From Comamonas sp. NLF-1-9 (GTDB taxonomy: Bacteria; Pseudomonadota; Gammaproteobacteria; Burkholderiales; Burkholderiaceae_C), in assembly GCF_019195435.1 (NCBI RefSeq), contig NZ_CP078069.1:682001-746000 (forward strand): a DNA stretch of 64,000 bases, given 5' to 3'. Below, piece by piece: positions 26,344-34,488 of the stretch. The stretch's first letter is position 1. Each line of letters opens with the position of its first letter. The notes below the pieces were generated by a model. It was not told where the DNA came from and did no database searches. It saw nothing but the letters and a program-made list of their open reading frames with translations. The position numbers and the translations under genes are program-made.

Positions 26344-27546
26344 ATGCCGATCCCCTTCGCCCGCCGCCTCGACCAGGTGGAAACCTCCGCCATCCGCGAA
26401 CTCTTCAAGCTGCTGGGCAAGCCCGGCATCATCAGCTTTGCCGGCGGCTTTCCGGACAGCGCGATGTTCGACGTCGAAGGCATACGCGAAGCGTCTGAGC
26501 GCGCGCTGGCCGAGGAGCCGGGCAGCGCGCTGCAGTACGGCGCCACCGAAGGCTATCCGGCGCTGCGCGAGCAACTGGCCGACTACATGGCACAGCGGGG
26601 CGCGCAAGGCATAGGGCCGCAAGACCTGATCGTCACCACCGGCAGCCAGCAGGCGTTGGACCTGGTGGGCAAGACGCTGATCGATCCAGGCGCCAAGGTC
26701 ATCGTCGAAGGACCGACCTTTCTCGCGACCATCCAGTGCTTTCGCCTCTACGGCGCCGAACTCGTCAGCGCGCCGATCGACGCCGACGGCGTGCAGGTCG
26801 ATCGCCTGGAGCAGTTGATTGCCGAGCACCGCCCGCGCCTGGTCTATCTGATTCCGACCTTCGGCAACCCCAGCGGCGCGACGCTGAGCCTGCAGCGGCG
26901 CAAGCGCATCCTGGAGCTTGCGGTCAAGCACCAGACGCTGATCGTCGAGGACGACCCCTACGGCGCGCTGTACTTCGACGCCCCGCCGCCCGCCAGCCTG
27001 CTGGCGCTGTCGGCCCAGGTGCCGGGCAGCCGCGAGCTGCTGGTGCATTGCGGCTCCCTGAGCAAGGTGCTCTCGCCCGGCCTGCGCGTGGGCTGGATGA
27101 TTGCGCCGCCGGCGCTGCTGGCCAAGGCCACGATGTGCAAGCAGTTCAGCGATGCCCACACCAGCACCTTTGCGCAGGCAACGGCCGCGCAATACCTCAA
27201 GGCCGGGCGCATGCCGGCGACGCTGGAGCGCGTGCGCACGGTCTATGCGCAGCGCGCGCGCACCATGGGCGAGGCCTTGCGCGCCGAACTGGGCGAGGCC
27301 GTGGATTTCGTGCAGCCGCACGGCGGCCTGTTCATCTGGGCGCGCCTGAGCGGCGCCGGCGGCAAGCTGTCCGACGGCAGCGCCTTTGCCCGCAAGGCCA
27401 TCGAAGAGGGCGTTGCCTTCGTGCCCGGCGCGCCTTTTTACTGCGCCGACCCGGACCCGGCAACGCTGCGGCTGTCGTTCGCGACGGCCGACGAAGCCCG
27501 GATACGCGAGGGCGTGGCGCGCCTGGGCCGGGCGCTGGCCGCCTGA
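26344..27546 (+). CDS. PLP-dependent aminotransferase, 2-aminoadipate/MocR-domain-like
   Basis: A 400-residue class I/II aminotransferase without a DNA-binding domain. ISFAGGFPDSAMFD near the N terminus, QYGATEGYPALRE, PTFGNPSGATL, VEDDPYG and the PLP lysine in HCGSLSKVLSPGLRVGWM are the pattern of the 2-aminoadipate/aromatic aminotransferase group related to MocR. The substrate is open. It diverges from nth with an 83-base spacer and is followed 7 bases later by slyX. Confidence 0.88.
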   Translation: MPIPFARRLDQVETSAIRELFKLLGKPGIISFAGGFPDSAMFDVEGIREASERALAEEPGSALQYGATEGYPALREQLADYMAQRGAQGIGPQDLIVTTGSQQALDLVGKTLIDPGAKVIVEGPTFLATIQCFRLYGAELVSAPIDADGVQVDRLEQLIAEHRPRLVYLIPTFGNPSGATLSLQRRKRILELAVKHQTLIVEDDPYGALYFDAPPPASLLALSAQVPGSRELLVHCGSLSKVLSPGLRVGWMIAPPALLAKATMCKQFSDAHTSTFAQATAAQYLKAGRMPATLERVRTVYAQRARTMGEALRAELGEAVDFVQPHGGLFIWARLSGAGGKLSDGSAFARKAIEEGVAFVPGAPFYCADPDPATLRLSFATADEARIREGVARLGRALAA

Positions 27547-27553
27547 GCGCACG

Positions 27554-27766
27554 ATGTCCACGCAGCAAGAACGGCTGCAGGCGCTGGAGCTCAAGGCCGT
27601 CTGGGCCGAAGACCTGCTCGAGCAGCTGAACCTGAGCGTCTTTCGCCAGGCGCAGGAGATCGAGCAGCTGCGCCGCCAGCTCGCGCACCTGCGCCAGCAA
27701 CTGCGCGACGGCGCCGCCCCGGCTGCCGAGCGCGACCCGCGCGACGAGATTCCGCCGCACTATTGA
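27554..27766 (+). CDS. slyX: SlyX-family protein
   Basis: A 70-residue protein predicted to be mostly coiled coil (residues ~5-50: RLQALELKAVWAEDLLEQLN then heptad-like leucines) and ending in the family tail DEIPPHY. SlyX proteins are conserved in proteobacteria but their function is unknown. It is 7 bases after the aminotransferase stop, so probably co-transcribed. Confidence 0.82.
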   Translation: MSTQQERLQALELKAVWAEDLLEQLNLSVFRQAQEIEQLRRQLAHLRQQLRDGAAPAAERDPRDEIPPHY

Positions 27767-27797
27767 GGCCATGCCCGGGCGAGCGGGCGCAGTCGAT

Positions 27798-27820
27798 AAA
27801 ATGCATCTCAAATGACACTT
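27798..27820. promoter_or_regulatory. NsrR operator candidate upstream of nsrR
   Basis: Two 11-base half-sites, AAAATGCATCT and AAATGACACTT, separated by one base. The known NsrR site is an inverted repeat of AANATGCATTT with a 1-base spacer; the left half matches at all but one position and the right half at 8 of 11. It ends 17 bases before the nsrR ATG, suggesting autoregulation. Confidence 0.65.
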
Positions 27821-27837
27821 TATGTGTGGACGAGTGC

Positions 27838-28305
27838 ATGCATCTGACCCAGTGGACCGACTATGCGCTGCGCGTGCTGATGTATTGCGCGGCCTTCGAA
27901 GACCGTGAAAAGCCGGTCACCATCAGCGAGATCGCCCAGGCGCACGACATCTCGCGCAGCCACCTGACCAAGATCGTGCGCCAGCTCGCCGCCCTGGGCG
28001 TACTGGACACCACGCGCGGGCGCGGCGGCGGCATGCGCTTGATGCGCGCTCCGGCAGACATCTCGGTCGGCTTCGTCGTGCGCGCCACCGAAACCGGCTT
28101 CGACATGGTCGAATGCTTCAGCCGCGACCACAGCAGCTGCCGCATCAGCAACAACTGCAATCTGCGGGGCGTGCTCGAGCGCGCCACGCGCAGCTACCTC
28201 GCGGTGCTCGACGAGGTGACGCTTGCCGACCTCGCGCCGGTGCGCGCCAGCAGCGTGACGCGCGCGCGCCGCACGCCGATTCCAGGCCTGCCCATGTTGT
28301 CGTGA
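27838..28305 (+). CDS. nsrR: Nitric oxide-sensing repressor NsrR (Rrf2 family)
   Basis: A 155-residue Rrf2 regulator with an N-terminal winged helix (MHLTQWTDYALRVLMY, then SRSHLTKIVRQL as recognition helix) and cluster cysteines C93, C101 and C107 in a C-x7-C-x5-C arrangement typical of NsrR, which holds a NO-sensitive Fe-S cluster. The RGRGGGMRL wing is conserved. An NsrR-like box lies directly upstream. No hmp, nor or nir gene is in the window, so its targets lie elsewhere. It is convergent with the antiporter operon. Confidence 0.9.
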   Translation: MHLTQWTDYALRVLMYCAAFEDREKPVTISEIAQAHDISRSHLTKIVRQLAALGVLDTTRGRGGGMRLMRAPADISVGFVVRATETGFDMVECFSRDHSSCRISNNCNLRGVLERATRSYLAVLDEVTLADLAPVRASSVTRARRTPIPGLPMLS

Positions 28306-28333
28306 CGCTTGCCCGGGGGCGCGCCCTGCGCCC

Positions 28334-28735
28334 TCAGCCGCGCGCGCCGTCGTGCCCGGAGGCTTGCCCACCCGGCGGCGCCGACGGCGGGCGCGCCTGG
28401 CCGCTGAGGTTGGGCGGCACATCGGCCCCGGCGCGCCGTGCGCGAAACAGCGCCGCACGCATCAGGAAGACGCTGGTGATCGGCACCGTGATGGCGACGA
28501 AGAATGCAATCAGATACAGGCGCAGCGGCGCGCTGCCCGTGGCCCACCAGAAGTAGGCGAAGGCCGCGTGCAGGATGCACCAGCAGGCGAGCGTGGCGAT
28601 CATGGCCGGCGGGTGCGTGCGGGCAAAAAAGCTGGGCAGCGTGAGCAAACCCATGGACGCAACCAGGGCGATCGCCGCGCCGGCCAGCGCCAGCAGCGAC
28701 ACCAGAATGTCCAGCCACAGCGGCATCGCGTTCAT
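28334..28735 (-). CDS. mnhG: Monovalent cation/proton antiporter subunit G
   Basis: A 133-residue MnhG/MrpG/PhaG protein with three transmembrane helices (about residues 7-29, 41-62 and 68-92) and the family sequence MGLLTLPSFFARTHPPAM. The C-terminal ~35 residues are hydrophilic and Pro/Gly-rich. It is the last gene of the six-gene operon and overlaps mnhF by ATGA. It is a required accessory membrane subunit of the multi-protein antiporter. Confidence 0.92.
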   Translation of the reverse strand: MNAMPLWLDILVSLLALAGAAIALVASMGLLTLPSFFARTHPPAMIATLACWCILHAAFAYFWWATGSAPLRLYLIAFFVAITVPITSVFLMRAALFRARRAGADVPPNLSGQARPPSAPPGGQASGHDGARG

Positions 28736-29013
28736 TCGATGACCTCGCCACGCAGCAGGAATTTGGCCAGCGCCGTGCTGGCGGCAAAACCCAGCACCGC
28801 GATGAGCAGAGCCGCCTCGAAGTACACCATGCTGCCCCAGTAGATGCACAGCACCAGCACCAGCAGCATGGCGTTGAGGTACATCGCGTCCAGCGCCAGG
28901 ATGCGGTCTTGCGCCGTCGGTTTGCGCAGGATGCGCACCAGGCACAGCACCATGGCCAGCGCCAGCATGCCCATGGCCAGGGGCAGGGCCCAAGGCAGAA
29001 CGCTTGCATTCAT
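28732..29013 (-). CDS. mnhF: Monovalent cation/proton antiporter subunit F
   Basis: A 93-residue MnhF/MrpF protein with three transmembrane helices and the conserved RILRKPTAQDRILALDAM loop (residues ~27-44), in which the DR pair is a family mark. It overlaps mnhE and mnhG by ATGA on each side. Confidence 0.92.
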   Translation of the reverse strand: MNASVLPWALPLAMGMLALAMVLCLVRILRKPTAQDRILALDAMYLNAMLLVLVLCIYWGSMVYFEAALLIAVLGFAASTALAKFLLRGEVIE

Positions 29014-29501
29014 GACTCGAAAATCTCCATCAGCGGGGCTTCGTAGCAGCGCTGCACATGGGCGGCGACGGCCTGCGCGTCGGCCACCTCCAGCACGTGC
29101 AGCATCAGCAGCGAGCGGTCCAGCGACAACTCCGCCCATACCGTACCCGGGGTGATGCAGACGATCATCGCCAGCACCGCCAGTGCATTCGGGTCGCGCA
29201 CCTGCAGCGGGATGTGCACGAAGCCCGACGGATGCGGGCGCCGCGCCGGTTGCAGCAGGTAGCGCAATACCGCGATGTTCGAGCGCGTGGTGTCCAGCAT
29301 CACCCGCAGGCACAGCCGCAGCACCGTCAAAGGATGGCGCACGCGCACCCGCTGCGGCCGCAGCCCCTGCAACAGCAGCGGCAGCCCGATCGCCAGCAGC
29401 AGCGCCAGCAGGAGCTGGCCGCGGCCGCCGTCGGGGTTCAGCAACAGCCAGGCGAGCGCCAGGCCGACGCTCACCAGCGGGGCAGGCAGCAAGCGCTTCA
29501 T
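29010..29501 (-). CDS. mnhE: Monovalent cation/proton antiporter subunit E
   Basis: A 163-residue MnhE/MrpE protein with two hydrophobic segments near the N terminus (residues ~6-45) and the cytoplasmic domain motifs SGFVHIPL and ITPGTVWAEL, followed by LLMLHVLE. It overlaps mnhD and mnhF by ATGA. MrpE aids assembly of the complex. Confidence 0.9.
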   Translation of the reverse strand: MKRLLPAPLVSVGLALAWLLLNPDGGRGQLLLALLLAIGLPLLLQGLRPQRVRVRHPLTVLRLCLRVMLDTTRSNIAVLRYLLQPARRPHPSGFVHIPLQVRDPNALAVLAMIVCITPGTVWAELSLDRSLLMLHVLEVADAQAVAAHVQRCYEAPLMEIFES

Positions 29502-31153
29502 CGCGCAGGCGCCTCCCGCGGCGGCGTTGCAAGAATTTCCTCGATGTAGTGCACCGGCGCATGCAGCGCGCGCGCCGCCTGGCTGGTGTAGTGCATCACC
29601 GCAGCGGCCTGCACCACCAGCGCGACGCAGGCCGCGAGCAGCCCGGCGATCGGCAGCCCTTCGAGCACGCGCAGCTGCGGCGCCCGCCGGTCGTGCGCGG
29701 CCCAGAAATGCCGTATGCCCACGCGCGTCATCGCCAGCAAGGCCATGAAGCCGGTGACCAGCATCAACGCCAGCAGCCACCAGGCCTTGGGCGTTGCGCC
29801 AGCGCCCCCGAGTGCGGCCGTCAGCATCGCGAACTTGCCGATGAAGCCCGACAGCGGCGGCAGGCCGGTAATCACCAGCGTCACCAGCAGGAAGGCGAGG
29901 CCCAGGAAGGCAGTGGCCGCCTGGATCACGCGGCCCACCAGGATTTGCTGGTCATCGTCCAGATTGAAGTTCTCGCTGGGCAGCAGCTCGGGCGTGAGAA
30001 AGGGCGTGTCGTCGCGCTCGTAGGGCGCGACGCTGGCGCCGTCGTTGCGCCAGCGCTTGATCAGGTCCGACAGCAGGAACAGGCTGGCCGCCGCCAGGGT
30101 CGAGCCGGGCAGGTAATAGATCAAGCCGGCCGTCACGCCGGCCTGGCCCAGACCCATGGCGGCGAGCAGCGTGCCCGAAGACAGTATGGCCGCATGCCCG
30201 GCGAGATAGCTCAGGCGCTGCGAGGCCATCATGCCCAGCGCCCCGAAGAGCATGGTCGCCATGCCGGCGCCATACAAATACGCGCTGCCCCACTGGCCCG
30301 ACAGTCCTGCGGCCTCGCCAAACCACAGCGGCCAGAGCCTGAGCAGGGCGTACACGCCCACCTTGGTGAGCACCGCAAAGAGCGCGCCCACCGGCGCGGC
30401 GGCGGCGGCATAGGCCGGCACCAGCCAGAAGTTCAGCGGCCACACCCCCGCCTTGATCAGAAAGGCCATGGCCAGCGTCGCCGCGCCGGCATTGAGCAGG
30501 CCGCGGTGCGCCTGCGGCACGTCGCTCATGGCGCGGGCGATGTCGGCCATGTTGAGCGTGCCGGTGATGCCATAGACCAGCGCGGCGCCAATGAGAAACA
30601 GCGTGGATGCGGCCAGATTGATGGCGATGTAATGCAGCCCCGACTGCACCCGCGCCTGCCCCGAGCCGTGCAGCAGCAGCCCGTAGGAGGCGGCCAGCAG
30701 GATCTCGAAGAACACGAACAGGTTGAACAGGTCCGCCGTCAGGAAGGCGCCGGCCAGGCCCATGAGCTGGAACTGAAACAGCGTGTGGTAGAGCACCCCT
30801 GCGCGGTGCCAGCGCGCGCTGGCAAACAGGATGGACGCGAGCGCCACCGTGTTGCCGGTGAGCAGCATCAAGGCCGCCAGCCGGTCCAGCGCCAGCGTGA
30901 TGCCGAACGGCGCGGGCCAGTTGCCGGGCAGGTATACGCCGATGTTCTGCGTCTGTCCGCTCGCCGTCCAGACCAGCAAGGCCAGGGAAACCAGGAAGCC
31001 CAACACGGTCGAGCCCAGGTTGATGGCGAGCTTGAGCCGCTCGCGCTCTTCGCGCAGCACCAGCAACAGCGCCGCAGTGAAGAGGGGCAGGGCGATGGGC
31101 ACCAGCATCAGGTGCGGCATCAGCGCCGCAATGGCTTGCACGGAAGGGTTCAT
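29498..31153 (-). CDS. mnhD: Monovalent cation/proton antiporter subunit D
   Basis: A 551-residue polytopic subunit homologous to complex I NuoM/NuoN. LTADLFNLFVFFEI, NLAASTLFLIGAAL and AFLIKAGVWPLNFWLVPAYA contain the conserved charged residues of the proton path, and LPPLSGFIGKFAML is the C-terminal signature. About 14 helices are expected. The ATG at 31153 overlaps the mnhC stop (ATGA). With MnhA it forms the ion-translocating core. Confidence 0.94.
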   Translation of the reverse strand: MNPSVQAIAALMPHLMLVPIALPLFTAALLLVLREERERLKLAINLGSTVLGFLVSLALLVWTASGQTQNIGVYLPGNWPAPFGITLALDRLAALMLLTGNTVALASILFASARWHRAGVLYHTLFQFQLMGLAGAFLTADLFNLFVFFEILLAASYGLLLHGSGQARVQSGLHYIAINLAASTLFLIGAALVYGITGTLNMADIARAMSDVPQAHRGLLNAGAATLAMAFLIKAGVWPLNFWLVPAYAAAAAPVGALFAVLTKVGVYALLRLWPLWFGEAAGLSGQWGSAYLYGAGMATMLFGALGMMASQRLSYLAGHAAILSSGTLLAAMGLGQAGVTAGLIYYLPGSTLAAASLFLLSDLIKRWRNDGASVAPYERDDTPFLTPELLPSENFNLDDDQQILVGRVIQAATAFLGLAFLLVTLVITGLPPLSGFIGKFAMLTAALGGAGATPKAWWLLALMLVTGFMALLAMTRVGIRHFWAAHDRRAPQLRVLEGLPIAGLLAACVALVVQAAAVMHYTSQAARALHAPVHYIEEILATPPREAPAR

Positions 31154-31521
31154 CGCTTGCTGGCACCCCTGCGCCGCTCGGGCTCGGCGCCATCGACGTG
31201 GTCGGTGCCCGTCATGCCGCGCAGCGCCAGCAGCACCACCAGAAACAGCGCCGTCATGGCAAAGCCGATGACGATGGCCGTGAGCACCAGAGCCTGGGGC
31301 AGCGGATCGGTGTAGTGCAGCAGGTCCAGCGGCTTGGCGGGGTCGAGCACCGGTGCCTTGTTCGCCGCCAGCCCCAGACGCGCCGAGGCGAAGATGAACA
31401 GGTTGACCGCGTAGGACAGCAGTGTCAGCCCCATGATGACCTGGAAGGTGCGCGGGCGCAGCGTCAGCCAGACGCCGCAGCCGGCAAGCACCCCTATGGC
31501 CAGCGCCAGCACCACTTCCAT
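31150..31521 (-). CDS. mnhC: Monovalent cation/proton antiporter subunit C
   Basis: A 123-residue NuoK-like subunit with three transmembrane helices (about residues 3-21, 28-48 and 77-100). Family motifs are FQVIMGLTLLSYAVNLFIF and the segment DPLPQALVLTAIVIGFA. The start shares one base with the stop of mnhA (TGATG), and the end overlaps mnhD by ATGA. Confidence 0.94.
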   Translation of the reverse strand: MEVVLALAIGVLAGCGVWLTLRPRTFQVIMGLTLLSYAVNLFIFASARLGLAANKAPVLDPAKPLDLLHYTDPLPQALVLTAIVIGFAMTALFLVVLLALRGMTGTDHVDGAEPERRRGASKR

Positions 31522-34448
31522 CAGCCCTGTCCTCCGTGCGCGCCGGCGGGCTCACGCTCAGCCAGCAGATGGGCGTGGAAGCGGTGACTGCGCACCGACT
31601 GGTGGGCGATGGCCGTGAGTATCAGCAGCGTTGCACCCACCACCAGCAAGGCCACGCCGATGTCAAAGAACAGCGCGCTTGCCAGATGCAGCTCGCCCAG
31701 CCAGGGCAGTTGCAATTGCAGCATGTGGCTGGTGAGAAACGGGTAGCCGAAGTACAGCGCGCCCAGCCCGGTGCACAGCGCGCACAGCAGGCCCGCTGCC
31801 ATCCAGCGCTCGGGCAGGATGCGCACATGGGCCTCGACCCACACCGCGCCGGACACCAGGTATTGCACGATCAGACCCAGCGAGAGCACCAGGCCGGCGA
31901 CAAAGCCGCCGCCCGGCTGGTCGTGGCCACGCAGAAAAAGATGAACCGCGACCAGCGCCGAAAACGGCAGCAGCAGCCGTGCGAGCACCGCAGGCACCAT
32001 CAGATAGCCGACGGCGGTGTCGCTCGCATGGCGCGGATTGAGCAGATCGGTCTGCAGGTCGGCGGGCAGCAGGCGCTGTTGGGGCGGCAAGTCCATGGTT
32101 TCGCGCGCAGGACGAAAGCGGCGCAGCAGCGCATACACGGTGCAGGCCACGATGCCGAGCACGACGATCTCGCCGAAGGTGTCGAAGCCGCGAAAGTCCA
32201 CCAGCATCACGTTGACCACGTTGCTGCCGCCGCCCTGGGGCAGGGCCTGCTCCAGAAAATAAGTCGCCGTGCCGTGGCTGAAGTCGCGGCTCATCAGCGC
32301 GTAGGCAAGCCAGGCCATGCCCAGGCCGCAGATGCTGGCGATGAAGCCGTCGCTCACGCGCCGCGCGCGCGTGCGCAGCTGCTCGGCGCGCGCCGCGCGC
32401 AGAGTTTCGTCGCGCCGCGGCAGCCAGCGCAGGCCCAGCAGTATCAGCACGGTGGTGACGAACTCCACCGCGAACTGCGTGAGCGCCAGGTCCGGCGCGG
32501 AAAACCACAGGAAGGTCAGGCTGACGCACAAGCCGGTGCCGCCCGCCAGGATCAGCGCCGCCAGGCGGTGAAACTTGGCCTGCCAGGCCGCGGCGATGGC
32601 GCAGGCGCCGCCGACCAGCCACAGCATGGTGAGTGTGAGCGAGGGCGGCAGCAGCGCCCGCTCGCCCCAGTGGGTACGCGCGGACCACAGCGGCAGGGCC
32701 GCTGCCAGGAAAGATGTCACCACCAGCCAGCGCATCTGCCATTGCAGGCGCCGCGTGCTCAGCAGCCGCCGGCCACTGCGCGCCCCGTGGGTAGCCAAGG
32801 TCAGCGCGGCGTGGAAGACGCGGCTCGCGTCGACGCGGCCCTGCCAGATGCGGGTGTGGCGCTGCGTGCGGCTGCGCAGCAGCCCCCAGTAGAGAAAGAT
32901 GCCGCCGACCATGGCGATCGCGCTCATGGTCAAAGCCGCGTTCGGACCGTGCCAGAGCGAAAGACTGTAGGCAGGCAAATGCCCGCCGACGACGGGCTGG
33001 GCAGCGGTGGCAAGTATCGGCCCTATGGCCCATTGCGGAAACATGCCGACCAGCAGGCAGATGGCCACCAGCAGCTCCACCGGCACGCGCATCCAGCGCC
33101 GGGGTTCGTGGGGCTGCCGCGGCAGATCGCTGGCCAGCGGGCCGAAGAACACCGAAACCGTCAGGCGCAGCGAATAGGCGACGCTGAACATGCCCGCGAT
33201 GGTGGCCGCCACCGGCAGCGAAATCGCCACCAGCGGCGAGGCGTCGAGAAACACGGTCTCCGAAAAAAACATCTCCTTGGACAGGAAGCCATTGAGCAGG
33301 GGCACTCCGGCCATGGCGGCGCTGGCCACCGTCGCCAGCGTGGCGGTGATCGGCATGGCGTGGCGCAGCCCGGACAGCCGTTGCATGTCGCGCGTGCCGC
33401 TTTCGTGGTCAACAATGCCGGCCGCCATGAACAGCGAGGCCTTGAAGGTCGCATGGTTCATGATGTGAAACACCGCCGCCACCGTCGCCAGTTCGCTGTT
33501 CAGGCCGAGCAGGAGCGTAATCAAGCCCAGGTGCGAGATCGTGGAATAGGCAAGCACGCCTTTGAGGTCGCGCTGGAACATGGCAATGAAGCCGCCCAGC
33601 AGCAGCGTGGCAACGCCTACGCCGCCGACCCACCAGAACCAGGCCTGGGTGCCCCCGAGCACCGGCCACAGGCGCGCCAGCAGGAAGACGCCGGCCTTGA
33701 CCATGGTGGCCGAATGCAGGTAGCTGGACACCGGCGTGGGCGCGGCCATCGCGTTGGGCAGCCAGAAGTGGAAGGGAAATTGCGCGCTCTTGGTAAAGGC
33801 CGCGAGCAGCACCAGGGCAAGCACCGCCGGATACAGCGCATGCGCGCGGATCTGCTCGCCAGCCGCGAGCGTGGCGTCCAGCGTGTAGCTGCCGACGATG
33901 TGGCCCAGCATCAACACCGCGCCCAGCAGTGCCAGCCCCCCCGCCGCGGTCACGGTGAGCGCCATGCGCGCGCCGCGCCGCGCGTCGCGCCGGTGGTGCC
34001 AGTAGCCGATCAGCAGAAACGAAAACAGGCTGGTCAGCTCCCAGAAAAAGACCAGCTGTACGGTGTTGCCCGACACCACCACGCCCGCCATCGCCCCCAT
34101 GAAGGCGAGCAGAAAGGAAAAGAAGCGCGGCACGGGGTCCGAGGGCGACATGTAGTAGCGCGCATAGAGCACTACCAGCGTGCCTATGCCGAAGACCAAC
34201 ATGCAGAACATCCAGGCGAAGCCGTCCAGCCGCACGCTGGGGTTCAGGCCCAGTTGCGGCATCCAGGTGAGCTCGGCCTGCAGCACCTGGCCGGCGGCAA
34301 TTTCCGGGAACAGCAGGGCGCTTTGCAGCGTGCACCAAAGTGCCACGACCGCGGCCAGGGTGGACTCCAGGTTGCGCGCGTTCGCCGGCAGCAGCGCCGC
34401 CAGGACGCTGGCGGCAAACGGCAGAACGAGCAGGAGCCACAAAGACAT
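31521..34448 (-). CDS. mnhA: Monovalent cation/proton antiporter fused subunits A and B
   Basis: A 975-residue membrane protein. The N-terminal part (residues ~1-490) is NuoL-like (WELTSLFSFLLIGYW, AAFTKSAQFPFHFWLPNAMAAPTPVSSYLHSA-type region, LVSGF-like FLSKEMFF). The middle (~500-800) is the MrpA-specific extension with VEFVTTVLILLGLRWLPRR. The end (~830-975) is a complete MnhB domain (LRGHDQPGGGFVAGLVLSLGLI). A-B fusion marks the six-gene group 2 Mrp or Pha systems, which exchange Na+ or K+ for H+ and support pH and salt homeostasis. Ion preference cannot be read from sequence. The gene heads the operon. Confidence 0.94.
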   Translation of the reverse strand: MSLWLLLVLPFAASVLAALLPANARNLESTLAAVVALWCTLQSALLFPEIAAGQVLQAELTWMPQLGLNPSVRLDGFAWMFCMLVFGIGTLVVLYARYYMSPSDPVPRFFSFLLAFMGAMAGVVVSGNTVQLVFFWELTSLFSFLLIGYWHHRRDARRGARMALTVTAAGGLALLGAVLMLGHIVGSYTLDATLAAGEQIRAHALYPAVLALVLLAAFTKSAQFPFHFWLPNAMAAPTPVSSYLHSATMVKAGVFLLARLWPVLGGTQAWFWWVGGVGVATLLLGGFIAMFQRDLKGVLAYSTISHLGLITLLLGLNSELATVAAVFHIMNHATFKASLFMAAGIVDHESGTRDMQRLSGLRHAMPITATLATVASAAMAGVPLLNGFLSKEMFFSETVFLDASPLVAISLPVAATIAGMFSVAYSLRLTVSVFFGPLASDLPRQPHEPRRWMRVPVELLVAICLLVGMFPQWAIGPILATAAQPVVGGHLPAYSLSLWHGPNAALTMSAIAMVGGIFLYWGLLRSRTQRHTRIWQGRVDASRVFHAALTLATHGARSGRRLLSTRRLQWQMRWLVVTSFLAAALPLWSARTHWGERALLPPSLTLTMLWLVGGACAIAAAWQAKFHRLAALILAGGTGLCVSLTFLWFSAPDLALTQFAVEFVTTVLILLGLRWLPRRDETLRAARAEQLRTRARRVSDGFIASICGLGMAWLAYALMSRDFSHGTATYFLEQALPQGGGSNVVNVMLVDFRGFDTFGEIVVLGIVACTVYALLRRFRPARETMDLPPQQRLLPADLQTDLLNPRHASDTAVGYLMVPAVLARLLLPFSALVAVHLFLRGHDQPGGGFVAGLVLSLGLIVQYLVSGAVWVEAHVRILPERWMAAGLLCALCTGLGALYFGYPFLTSHMLQLQLPWLGELHLASALFFDIGVALLVVGATLLILTAIAHQSVRSHRFHAHLLAEREPAGAHGGQG

Positions 34449-34488
34449 TGATGCCGGATTCTAGGAGGGGCAGTGCGGGCAGGCGGCG

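Noticed and set aside
31536..34451. A 971-codon open frame on the plus strand opposite mnhA.
   Set aside because: It is His/Gln/Arg-rich with no domain. It mirrors the GC-rich third positions of mnhA, which is plainly the real gene.
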